In this document: piece after piece, positions 41,119 through 49,929 of the stretch
Layout of the letters: each line of letters starts with the position of its first letter
How positions within the stretch are numbered: the first letter of the stretch is position 1
Assembly (NCBI RefSeq): GCF_003254625.1
Contig: NZ_QJRJ01000077.1
Location: forward strand, 248,001 to 312,000
Origin: Flavobacterium ginsenosidimutans
GTDB lineage: Bacteria; Bacteroidota; Bacteroidia; Flavobacteriales; Flavobacteriaceae
DNA length: 64,000 nucleotides
Direction: 5' to 3'
Position numbers and translations under genes: made by a program
The notes under the pieces: model-generated
Databases searched by the model: none
What the model was told of the DNA's origin: nothing
What the model saw: the letters and a program-made list of their open reading frames with translations, nothing else

Positions 41119-42705
41119 TTATTGTTTAATTAAATTCAGCATTACAACATCATTTTCGTTGATTTTAAATTCTCTGCTGAAAGTTCCTTTTGCGTCAATT
41201 GTAATTTTTTCTGTTGAAATTGGCGCGCCGTTATTTTTTTCTTTTATGGAATTGACTTGCTCACGTGTTAACTGACTTGGTTTTTTCATCGACAGATAAT
41301 CTGCGTAAGCGTCGTTTACTTTATAACCAACTTTGTAAATTTCTAAAAGATATTTTCCTTTCTGTATTCCGTCAATCTCCACTTTTACTTTTCCTTTTTC
41401 TTTTGATGGAAGATCCTGAATGTAATAAGTTTGGTTCCAAACTTTATCGCCGGGATGTGTATTCGTAAAATCCCATAATAAAACTTGTACATCGCCTTTT
41501 GCATTTTTGGAAGTCCAAGAAGCTTTATCACTGTTTTGAAGTTCTGTTTCTCCTAATTTATTCATTAAATAATAAGAGAAATATGCTGGCTTTTTAATTC
41601 CCTGCGTATTCAACAATCCGAAACCGCCGTGAAAAGGCGTGAATCTTGGTCCTGGTTCTTCAAAAACATCGGTAAAAACCCAATATGACATGGAGTTTGC
41701 CGCATTTCCAACTTGCTTGAGTTTTTGCAGAATGTAAGCTGCCGAATGATAACTGTCGTGAATTGGATCTGCTGGTGTATAAGAAGAACTCCACTCTGTG
41801 TAATGCAATTCTAAATTTGGTTTAGCCGAATTGGTAATCTGCTTACGCGAATTTATAACATCTCCGTTTACACTGTTTACATCTGGACTCAAAACTGTTC
41901 CAGAAGTTCCGAATTCATCCAAATATCCTTGGTTTACACCATAAGTATGTGTTGAGATAAAATCTAGGGGCACATTATTTTTAAAACAAAAATCAATTGT
42001 TTCCGGAACCCATCCTGCGCCTGCCGTTGCGGGTCCGCCAACTTTGTATGCAGGGTTTACTGCTTTTACGCCACGGGCTGCATAATCGTATAATTTAAAA
42101 TAATCTGCCTGTGTTCCTGTCCAAAAACCTGGGGATAAGTTAGGCTCATTCCAAACTTCAAAGTACCATGTTTTTACTTCTTCGTCTCCATAGCGTTCTT
42201 TAAAATGCTGAGTTAAATTTCGAATTAAATCTTCCCATTTTTTATAGTCTTTTGGAGGCGTAACGTTTCCTTTCCACCAAAAAATAGTTTCTTTTCCGCT
42301 TGCCAAAGCATTCGGCATAAAACCTAATTCAACAAACGGTTTCATTTTTAGACTCACAATATAATCGAACAAAACGTCTACATATTGGTAATTGTATTCT
42401 GGATTTCCTTTTTCGTCTTCACGATAAACGGCCATATCATCGGTCAATAAACCATGAAAACGGATGTATTTAAAATCACATTCTTTTTTTACCAATGCCA
42501 ATTGCTGCTGCCAGTCTGCACGAAGACCTTCATTTGCTCTTCCCGCACCGATGCATTCTTTGAACATGGTATTTAATTTTCCTGCTTCTTTTTTGAAATC
42601 TACTTTTATAATTCTGTTTTGAGAATCAGCGTTTGTTGCTTGTGCAAATGATTTAAAGCTTGCCAAACCAACAAAAACAAATAGTATTACTAGGCTTTTT
42701 TTCAT
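41119..42705 (-). CDS. GH39-family glycosidase (beta-xylosidase-like)
   Basis: A 528-residue exported enzyme with a signal peptide (about 1-22, ending FAQA). The TIM-barrel core has the acid/base Glu in YFEVWNEPNLSPGFWTG and the nucleophile Glu in LHYTEWSSSYTP, the GH39 hallmarks, followed by a beta-sandwich tail. Characterised GH39 enzymes include beta-xylosidases, alpha-iduronidases and arabinosidases. In this locus it could trim xylose- or arabinose-containing side chains, but GH39 is not part of the canonical Bacteroides xyloglucan locus, so the linkage cut is uncertain. Confidence 0.88.
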   Translation of the reverse strand: MKKSLVILFVFVGLASFKSFAQATNADSQNRIIKVDFKKEAGKLNTMFKECIGAGRANEGLRADWQQQLALVKKECDFKYIRFHGLLTDDMAVYREDEKGNPEYNYQYVDVLFDYIVSLKMKPFVELGFMPNALASGKETIFWWKGNVTPPKDYKKWEDLIRNLTQHFKERYGDEEVKTWYFEVWNEPNLSPGFWTGTQADYFKLYDYAARGVKAVNPAYKVGGPATAGAGWVPETIDFCFKNNVPLDFISTHTYGVNQGYLDEFGTSGTVLSPDVNSVNGDVINSRKQITNSAKPNLELHYTEWSSSYTPADPIHDSYHSAAYILQKLKQVGNAANSMSYWVFTDVFEEPGPRFTPFHGGFGLLNTQGIKKPAYFSYYLMNKLGETELQNSDKASWTSKNAKGDVQVLLWDFTNTHPGDKVWNQTYYIQDLPSKEKGKVKVEIDGIQKGKYLLEIYKVGYKVNDAYADYLSMKKPSQLTREQVNSIKEKNNGAPISTEKITIDAKGTFSREFKINENDVVMLNLIKQ

Positions 42706-42728
42706 GTTTAAGTTTTATTCTTTTACAA

Positions 42729-44885
42729 TTATTTAGCTGAAATTTTCTTTTTCAGAAGTATGTTATCTGAAGAATTTCCGATCTGGATTTCGGTTGTGTT
42801 TTTTTCAAGTTCGAACGCTTGTTTTGCTGTATTCCAATATTCTAAGTCTTTTGCTTTTACAATCAAATCAACACTTTTGGTTTCTCCAGCTTTAAAGAAA
42901 ACTCTCTTAAATGCTTTCAATTCTTTTTCTGGTCGTTCCACTTTCGATTCTAATTGTTTTACGTAAAGCTGAACTACTTCATCACCATCTTTATTTCCAG
43001 TATTTGTGACAGAAACTGTAGCTTTTAATTCTTCATTTTTCGAAATAGTTTCAGAACTCGTTTCAATCGAATTGTATTTGAAAGTCGTATAACTTAATCC
43101 GTGACCAAAAGCATATAATGGTTTCTTTTTAAAATACATATAGGTTCTTCCATTTCGAATGTTATAATCCAATAATTCCGGAAGATCGGTAATATCTCTT
43201 ACCCAAGTTTGCGTTAAACGTCCTGCAGGATTATAATCTCCAAATAAAACATCTGCCAATGCCGTTCCTGTTTCCTGACTATTCTGAGCCATGTGTACAA
43301 TTGCTGGAACATTTTCCTGAGTCCAATTGATTGCATAAGGAAAACTGCTGATTAATGCGACCACCGTTTTCGGATTTGCCTGATAAACTACCTTGATCAA
43401 ATCTTCTTGTTCTAAAGTTAGAGACTGGCGGTCAACCGCTTCTTTTCCTTCACTTGGAACTGGACAATTTGCCCATCCAGCATTACAAACAGGGTGATTT
43501 CCAACAATGACAATTACAAAATCTGCTTTTTTTGCTATTGTTGCTGCTTTTCCGTCAATGTTATTTTTTGCGACTAAAACTTCGACATTATTCCCCAGCT
43601 TCTTTTTTATTCCTTCCAAAGGTGTAATAACATAAGGAGGCGTTCCGCTGTACCAGTCTAAAAGCACTTCATCAGCCCGAGGTCCAATAACGGCAACTGT
43701 TTTTATTTTTTCCTTTTGCAAGGGCAAAAATCCCTTTTCATTTTTCAATAAAACAATAGATTTTTGAGTTGCCTCTAAAGCGATTTTCTTGTGCGCTTCT
43801 GTTTTCCAAGGATCGATTGTATCTTTATCTTTTCCGATTTTCGAATATGGATTTTCTTCTGAAGCATCAAGCATTCCAAGTTTTATCATTACTCGGTAAT
43901 TTCCACGCAAAACTTCATCAAGATCTTTTTCTTTCAAATATCCATTAGAAAGAGCACCATAAATACCATCTATAAATTCATCCAAAAATTGGTTAATACC
44001 CGCTTTTACAGCTGCAGCCGCTCCTAAATATTTATCTGCATAATATTTATGATCTGAAAGAAGCAATTTAAAAGCACCTCCATCGGTACAAATAATACCA
44101 TTTTGGCCCCATTCTTTCTGCGTAATATTTTTAAGCATCGGATGTACCATTGCTGGAATTCCATTTACTTTGTTATACGCCGCCATATAAGCACGTGAGC
44201 CTCCTTCCACAACTCCCATTTGAAAAGGAAGTGCGTAATATTCTCTCCAGAGTCTTTCATCAAAATCAGATGATGTATAGGTTCTTCCGTCTTCATTGCT
44301 GTTTGCCAAAAAATGCTTCATCAACGAAGCCGTTTGCCAGTATTTGGAGTTATTTCCTTGTAAGCCTTTTACAAAAGCAACTGTCATAATTCCGTTAAAA
44401 AAAGCATCTTCTCCGTAACTTTCTTCAGTACGTCCCCAGCGCGGATCTCTTGCAATATCTGCATTTGGAGCACGAACTACTAGTCCACCTCGATTGTATT
44501 TTTGCAAAGCAAAACGGGTTTCATAGCCTTCAACATTTGCAACTTTTTGAAGAAGTTCAACATCCCAAGTTTCTCCTAAACCATACGCTTGAGGGAAAGT
44601 GGTTGTTGTTAATGGCTTTTTATTTTTTCCTCCCCATTCACCTGGTCCGCCCAAAGCCAATCCATGTAATCCCTCTACATGACCTGTACCAATAAGTCCT
44701 AATCTTTTTACTGACGGATTTGTGCTTAGAGCCTGAACTTTTTCATCCAGCGTCATCAAAGACAGCAAATTGTCAATACGCTTTTCAGTATCTAAACTCG
44801 GATCCTGAAAAGGATATTGCTTTTGCTGTGATAACATCAAATTAGCAGATAAAAGAAAAAAGATATAAAGAATACTGTTTTTCAT
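42729..44885 (-). CDS. GH3-family glycosidase (beta-xylosidase-type branch)
   Basis: A 718-residue exported GH3 enzyme with a signal peptide (about 1-19, ending LMLSQQ). Early motifs HVEGLHGLAL and RDPRWGRTEESYGED, and ICTDGGAFKLL carrying the nucleophile Asp, resemble the plant/fungal beta-xylosidase branch, in contrast to the glucosidase-like GH3 at 38783. The beta-sandwich and C-terminal fibronectin-like domain (DEVVQLYVKQLESKVERPEKELKAFKR) are complete. It may cleave beta-xylosides or beta-glucosides in side chains or oligosaccharides. The gap of 23 bases to GH39 supports one transcript. Confidence 0.88.
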   Translation of the reverse strand: MKNSILYIFFLLSANLMLSQQKQYPFQDPSLDTEKRIDNLLSLMTLDEKVQALSTNPSVKRLGLIGTGHVEGLHGLALGGPGEWGGKNKKPLTTTTFPQAYGLGETWDVELLQKVANVEGYETRFALQKYNRGGLVVRAPNADIARDPRWGRTEESYGEDAFFNGIMTVAFVKGLQGNNSKYWQTASLMKHFLANSNEDGRTYTSSDFDERLWREYYALPFQMGVVEGGSRAYMAAYNKVNGIPAMVHPMLKNITQKEWGQNGIICTDGGAFKLLLSDHKYYADKYLGAAAAVKAGINQFLDEFIDGIYGALSNGYLKEKDLDEVLRGNYRVMIKLGMLDASEENPYSKIGKDKDTIDPWKTEAHKKIALEATQKSIVLLKNEKGFLPLQKEKIKTVAVIGPRADEVLLDWYSGTPPYVITPLEGIKKKLGNNVEVLVAKNNIDGKAATIAKKADFVIVIVGNHPVCNAGWANCPVPSEGKEAVDRQSLTLEQEDLIKVVYQANPKTVVALISSFPYAINWTQENVPAIVHMAQNSQETGTALADVLFGDYNPAGRLTQTWVRDITDLPELLDYNIRNGRTYMYFKKKPLYAFGHGLSYTTFKYNSIETSSETISKNEELKATVSVTNTGNKDGDEVVQLYVKQLESKVERPEKELKAFKRVFFKAGETKSVDLIVKAKDLEYWNTAKQAFELEKNTTEIQIGNSSDNILLKKKISAK

Positions 44886-44930
44886 TTTTTGGAAGAAGGA
44901 CTAATTTTTTTGGGTTGTGTTTTATAATAC

Positions 44931-45012
44931 CTAACAGGTTTTAAAAACCTGTTAGAATATTCAAATCTCATCGTTGCGTAACGAAACCCGACAGGTTTTA
45001 AAAACCTGTCGG
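44931..45012. repeat. Two AACAGG/GACAGG palindromes
   Basis: CTAACAGGTTTT / AAAACCTGTTAG (44931-44955) and CCGACAGGTTTT / AAAACCTGTCGG (44988-45012) are related palindromes with one-base arm variation, in the GH97-GH3 gap. Confidence 0.7.
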
Positions 45013-45029
45013 ATTTTAGAAATTAATAA

Positions 45030-47036
45030 TTACAATTTTTTAAATCTCACTGCTCCACCACCAGCTCCGCCTAATTTCAATTGTAATTTATCTGAAGCTT
45101 TTACTGTTTTCTTAGAAATTGCCACTGCTTCTGGATTATGCGTTTGATCTGTTCCTTCAGCATCTACATAAATCTGAGCTTCATAGGTTGCATTTGGATC
45201 TAAGAATGATAATGAAACCTCAACATTTCTTGGTTTTTCGTTGGTCAAAGTTCCTAAATACCAATCAGCGCTGTTTCTGTCTTTTCTTGCTGTTGTGATG
45301 TACTCGCCAATTTTTCCTTCTAAGATTTTAGTGTCTTCCCAATCTGTTGGAACGTCTTTTAAGAATTGTAAAGCTGGTTTTCCTTCATAATTTTCTGGAA
45401 GATCGGCTAACATTTGAATTGGAGAATAAATTGTAACATACAATGCCAATTGCTGTCCAACTGTTCCCTGAATTCTTTTTCCTGGATAGCCCTGTTTTAC
45501 CTCAACATCAAAAATTCCAGGTGTAAAATCCATTGGTCCAGAAAGCAATCTTGTAAACGGAATAATACTTAAATGGTTTGGCGGATTTCCTTCGCTCCAA
45601 GCGTTATATTCTTGTCCACGCGCTGCTTCTCTCGAAACCATGTTTGGGAAAGTTCTTCTTTCTCCAGTATCTTTTATTGATTCGTGGTATAAAACCGCTA
45701 AATCGTATTGTGCTGCCTTTTCTAAAATGTATCTGAAATAATTTACTCCAAACTGTCCGAAGTGCATTTGTTTCATATTCAATTTAGAACCTACGTGACC
45801 GATTTTTACGGTATGGATTCCCAATTTTTTGTATAAAGCAAAACCTTCGTCAACTTCTTTTAAGTAGTTAATTAAGTTTGAACCTGTTTCGTGATATCCG
45901 ATTAATTCGATGTTCTTTTTCTTTCCGTATTCAACCACTTTTTCTAAGTCGAAATTGTCTGCACTTTTTGTGAAACTGAACATGTGCATACGGTTTTCAT
46001 ACCAACCCGGTGTCCAGCCTTTATTCCAGCCTTCAATCAATAAATGGTTGAAACCTTCTTTTGCTGTAAAGTCGATATATGTTTCAGCATTTTTAGTTGT
46101 TGCGCCTTGTTTGTCGCTTTCCCAGAAAGTATATTTTCCAATGTGCATTCCCCACCAGATTCCTAAATACTTGTATGGTTTAAAATAGCTGTTTGTATTT
46201 TTTAATTTGTTTGGTTCATTTAAATTTAAAACCAAATAAGAAGTAATCAATTCACCTGGATTTTCTCCAATTTGAAGTGTTCTCCAAGAAGAAGTGAAAG
46301 TATCTTTTACACGAACTTTAACTCCGTCAGGCCAAGGCACCAAATCCGATTTTAGTTCTGTTCCTTTATTATTCACTAAAGTCATACTTGCAAAATCGAT
46401 CAAGTTTGCTTCGTGAAAACTTAAAGCCAATCCGCTTTTGCTTTCAATTGTTAATGGCGTTAAAACGGTATCCAAAGTACTTACTGGCGCATCTTTAAAA
46501 AGATATTCGTCACGGTTTTCTCTGTTTGCGGGAATCCACCAAGCTTTTCCGTCTTCTTTTAAGTTAAAAGTTGTTTTTTCATCCATGATGAAAATACTGT
46601 CTTTTACATTTTGTTTTGGATACACATATCTAAAAGCAACTCCATCATCAAAAGCACGAAACTGAATTTGTAATTTTCTTTTGTTTCCTGTTTTTTGCTG
46701 TAAATCGACTACCAATTGATTGTAGTGATTTCTGATATTTTTCTTTTCTCCCCAAACTTGTTCCCAAGTTTCGTCAAACGTAGAAGTTTTTGCTCCTTTA
46801 ATTTCAAAATTTGAACTTAAGTCTTCGTTTCCTTTCAATACAAATCCCATATCTGACGGAGAAATTACTTCAGTTTTTCCGTGAGAAACTGCATATTTTG
46901 GAGCATTTTTTACTAACTCAAATTTGATTTTGTTTTTTCCGTCTGGCGATGCCAATTCGTAAGCGTTTTTCGTTTTTTGACTGTAGCCTATTGCTATTGA
47001 AAACAATACGGCTGGGAGAATTAGATAGTTTTTCAT
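45030..47036 (-). CDS. GH97-family alpha-glycosidase
   Basis: A 668-residue exported enzyme from ATG 47036 (signal peptide ending IGYSQ); a GTG at 47063 would add nine basic residues and is less likely. It has the beta-super-sandwich N-terminus, TIM barrel with LGIWWGMHIGKYTFWE and HLLIEGWNKGWTPGWYEN, and the Glu-containing RGQEYNAWSEGN. Retaining GH97 members carry a nucleophile Asp; here the corresponding stretch reads VKIGHVGSK, as far as I can place it, so an inverting alpha-glucosidase-type enzyme is favoured over alpha-galactosidase. Its role in a xyloglucan locus is not obvious. Confidence 0.88.
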   Translation of the reverse strand: MKNYLILPAVLFSIAIGYSQKTKNAYELASPDGKNKIKFELVKNAPKYAVSHGKTEVISPSDMGFVLKGNEDLSSNFEIKGAKTSTFDETWEQVWGEKKNIRNHYNQLVVDLQQKTGNKRKLQIQFRAFDDGVAFRYVYPKQNVKDSIFIMDEKTTFNLKEDGKAWWIPANRENRDEYLFKDAPVSTLDTVLTPLTIESKSGLALSFHEANLIDFASMTLVNNKGTELKSDLVPWPDGVKVRVKDTFTSSWRTLQIGENPGELITSYLVLNLNEPNKLKNTNSYFKPYKYLGIWWGMHIGKYTFWESDKQGATTKNAETYIDFTAKEGFNHLLIEGWNKGWTPGWYENRMHMFSFTKSADNFDLEKVVEYGKKKNIELIGYHETGSNLINYLKEVDEGFALYKKLGIHTVKIGHVGSKLNMKQMHFGQFGVNYFRYILEKAAQYDLAVLYHESIKDTGERRTFPNMVSREAARGQEYNAWSEGNPPNHLSIIPFTRLLSGPMDFTPGIFDVEVKQGYPGKRIQGTVGQQLALYVTIYSPIQMLADLPENYEGKPALQFLKDVPTDWEDTKILEGKIGEYITTARKDRNSADWYLGTLTNEKPRNVEVSLSFLDPNATYEAQIYVDAEGTDQTHNPEAVAISKKTVKASDKLQLKLGGAGGGAVRFKKL

Positions 47037-47058
47037 GTTTTTTGGTATTATTTTTTTT

Positions 47059-47388
47059 GCCACAGATTAAAAGGATTTTTTTGTTTGCGGATTTTTTTCT
47101 CGCAGATTTGGCAGATTTTTGCAGATTTATTTTAATCTTTTTAATCCTTTAATCTGTGGCTTAAACTTTTTTAAACACATAGAATCATAACTCATTGGAA
47201 ACTTAAAAAAAGGCGTTTCACTTGTTTAAACAAACATAGTTTCTATGTGTGAGAAACTAGTTTCTTTCCATTTTCCTTTTATTCACAAACAAAAACCTAT
47301 GTTTCTATGTGTTTAAATATTTATTTTTTGCCACGAATTGCACCAATTATCACCAATTCAATTCGTGGAAATTCGTGTAATTAGTGGC
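47059..47388. repeat. Three word-type inverted repeats in the GH31-GH97 spacer
   Basis: The 360-base gap contains no gene. Repeat 1: GCCACAGATTAAAAGGATT (47059-47077) faces AATCCTTTAATCTGTGGC (47143-47160), with GCAGATTT words inside. Repeat 2: TTTAAACACATAGAA (47170-47184) faces TTCTATGTGTTTAAA (47303-47317), with an inner ACATAG/CTATGT hairpin. Repeat 3: GCCACGAATTGCACCAATTA (from 47330) faces the GTGTAATTAGTGGC end at 47388. Such words recur through flavobacterial genomes as far as I recall. Confidence 0.7.
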
Positions 47389-47396
47389 TAACTTTT

Positions 47397-49796
47397 TTAT
47401 TTTGCCCACTCGGTTTTAAAAGTGGTTTTTCCGTTTAATGGATTTGCAACTACATCGAAATTATTTCCATTTTTAGTAACTTTTATTTCTTGTACTGCGT
47501 CACCTTCTGGTAAAAATACTTTGGCTGTTGCCGAAGTAGTTTTATCGCTTGCGTAAACTTTCAAAGTCAATTTACTCCAATCCATATCTTTTGTAGACTG
47601 CGCTAAACCGATGTGTGGAATTGCAGTTCCATCTTTAATTAAAACGATAATTGGCACCTCGCCCGCTTTGATTTTATGCCAGCCTGACTGATACACTTTT
47701 TTAGTTTGATAATCGATCCAAGTTCCTTCTGGAAGATAAACGTCTCTTTCTTCAACCTCTTCAAAAAGCGGTGCAACCAACATACTCGAACCAAATAAAT
47801 ATTGATTATCTACTAACCAAGCTCCCGGATCGTTTGGATATTCTACAAAAAGAGCGCGCATCATTGGCAATCCTTTTTGAGAACTTTCTTTTGCTTGTGC
47901 GTAGATATATGGCATTAATTCGTAACGCATATTATCTGCTTTTCTAAATCCTTCTAAGAATTCTTTGCTGTACAACCAAGGTTCGCGAGGTGGTTCTCCG
48001 TGGCTTCTTACGTGCGAAGTAAACATTCCAAATGGTGTCCATCTTCTGTAAATATTCTCAGGAGATTTTGTTGCGAAACCTCCAACATCATGACTCCAGA
48101 AACTGAATCCGCTTAAACCTAATGAAAGTCCGCCGCGTAATTCTGCTGACATTGCTCCGTTTGAAGTTTCAGAATCTCCTCCCCAATGTAAAGGGTAACG
48201 CTGTGATCCTGCCCAAGTACTTCTTGCCCAAATTAAAGTGTATCCTTTTTCTTTTTGAGTGATTTCTGCAACAGCTTTATTGTAACGTAACGGATATAAA
48301 TTGTGCTCATAGAAACCAGTTCTTCCAGAATGGTAAATTCCGTCTGGCGGTGCCGCTTCTCCAAAATCTACTTTGAAAACTGCAACGCCTTCATCAAATA
48401 ATTTTTTCAATTTTCCTTGGTACCAAGTTACCGTTTCTGGATTTGAGAAATCTAAAACAGCGTCTTCGTACGGAAGATTTCCTTTTCTATCTCTTACCGC
48501 TAAGTTTTTATCCATGATTTCTGGGAACAAAGTATTCTTTGGCGTGAAATAAGGTAATTGCCATAAACAAACTTGGAAACCGTCTTTCTTTAAATCAGAC
48601 ATCATTTTTGTGGCATCTGGGAAACGAGATTTTGCAAACTCATAATTGTTTCTCCAATCTACATCAAACCAGCCTGTATCGAAGTGAATTACGTCTGTTG
48701 GGATTTTATATTTACGTAAATCTCTTGCTACTTCTCTTCCTTCTTTTTCAGAGAAATAAGTGATTCTACTCATCCAGAAACCGAAAGACCAAAGTGGCGG
48801 CATTGCAGCTTTTCCAGTCAAATTCGTGTATTGGTCTAAGATATCTTTTGGTTCTCCAATAAAGAAAAATAAATCTGCTTCGTCATCTCCAATGTACATT
48901 TCGTTGGCACTTGAAAAGTATTTCCCGAAGTCCACTGTAATTGGTGTTGAATGGTGCATGAAAACTCCGTAACCACGGCTGCTCATGTAAAACGGAATCG
49001 GTTTGTACATCGTTTCGTTTTGGATTCCATTTGCGTCATCCGTCCATAAAACTACTTTTTGTCCGCGTTTGTTGAATTGGGTAAATGATTCACCACAACC
49101 AAATATTTTTTCGTCTGGTTCTAAGCTGAAAGCTGCACCCATACTTCTTGAATAATCGCTGTTTCTGCGAACATAAGAAAACGGAAGTGTCGGCGTGTAT
49201 GTATTTTTAAAATCGGTATCGTGAAGTGTGCTTGTCAGCAATTTTCCTTTTTCATCGTAGATTTTTACGTGCCAAGGTTTTGTCAAAATTTCAACTCTTC
49301 CGTGTTTACTTGTATAACTGTGACCGCCTTCAATTTTAGCATATTTCCATAATTCAGGATGATTTGGCGCAACGCCGTCAACCAACATTAAAGATGTTGC
49401 CTGTGGATGAAATTGCGGTCCAGAAGTCGTTTTGATTCTAACTGTTCTGTCTGAAACAAACTGAATTTCGAATGGCAAAACAGGAGATTCTGCATATTCT
49501 GTTGTTGGAAATTCGTTTGCTTTTTCAACATCTGGTTTCATCATCATGTTGTTGAAAGCCTGACGTGTTTTATAATTGTATCTCAAATATTTGATGGTTC
49601 CTTTTCCCGTTGCAGGATCAAAAGAAGCCAATTCGTCGGCAAAATAAAAAGTGTTCAGATAGTTCTGAAAATCTTTACTGATATCTATTGGAGCATTTAA
49701 TACATCTGCATTTTGAATTTGAGCATTAGCATTTGGAACTGCTAAAAATCCAAACATAAGAGCAGAAAATAATGCGGTTAGTTTTGAGTTTTTCAT
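47397..49796 (-). CDS. GH31-family alpha-xylosidase
   Basis: A 799-residue exported enzyme with a signal peptide (about 1-26, ending ANAQ). The nucleophile region FKVDFGEAAPPDG has the KxDFGE form typical of alpha-xylosidases such as YicI and BoGH31; LSGFSFWSHDVGGF and the acid/base-containing RAHGEPP-like segment (RSHGEPPREPW) are also present. Order: N-terminal beta-sandwich, TIM barrel (about 310-640), proximal and distal beta-domains. It should remove alpha-1,6-xylose from the non-reducing end of xyloglucan oligosaccharides, a step specific to xyloglucan and the best single indicator of the locus substrate. Confidence 0.9.
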   Translation of the reverse strand: MKNSKLTALFSALMFGFLAVPNANAQIQNADVLNAPIDISKDFQNYLNTFYFADELASFDPATGKGTIKYLRYNYKTRQAFNNMMMKPDVEKANEFPTTEYAESPVLPFEIQFVSDRTVRIKTTSGPQFHPQATSLMLVDGVAPNHPELWKYAKIEGGHSYTSKHGRVEILTKPWHVKIYDEKGKLLTSTLHDTDFKNTYTPTLPFSYVRRNSDYSRSMGAAFSLEPDEKIFGCGESFTQFNKRGQKVVLWTDDANGIQNETMYKPIPFYMSSRGYGVFMHHSTPITVDFGKYFSSANEMYIGDDEADLFFFIGEPKDILDQYTNLTGKAAMPPLWSFGFWMSRITYFSEKEGREVARDLRKYKIPTDVIHFDTGWFDVDWRNNYEFAKSRFPDATKMMSDLKKDGFQVCLWQLPYFTPKNTLFPEIMDKNLAVRDRKGNLPYEDAVLDFSNPETVTWYQGKLKKLFDEGVAVFKVDFGEAAPPDGIYHSGRTGFYEHNLYPLRYNKAVAEITQKEKGYTLIWARSTWAGSQRYPLHWGGDSETSNGAMSAELRGGLSLGLSGFSFWSHDVGGFATKSPENIYRRWTPFGMFTSHVRSHGEPPREPWLYSKEFLEGFRKADNMRYELMPYIYAQAKESSQKGLPMMRALFVEYPNDPGAWLVDNQYLFGSSMLVAPLFEEVEERDVYLPEGTWIDYQTKKVYQSGWHKIKAGEVPIIVLIKDGTAIPHIGLAQSTKDMDWSKLTLKVYASDKTTSATAKVFLPEGDAVQEIKVTKNGNNFDVVANPLNGKTTFKTEWAK

Positions 49797-49820
49797 TGGT
49801 TAATAATCTAGATGTTAGTT

Positions 49821-49919
49821 TATCCTAACAGGTTTCCAAAACCTGTTAGGTATTTATTTTTTTTAATATCTTAATTAAATATATTGATACCTAACAGGTT
49901 TTGGAAACCTGTTAGGATA
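49821..49919. repeat. 99-bp paired palindromic element (CTAACAGG type), copy B
   Basis: Same terminal palindromes as 34863-34963 (TATCCTAACAGG at one end, CCTGTTAGGATA at the other) around a different AT-rich centre. It occupies the 133-base GH2-GH31 gap. Confidence 0.75.
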
Positions 49920-49929
49920 GCGCAACTTA

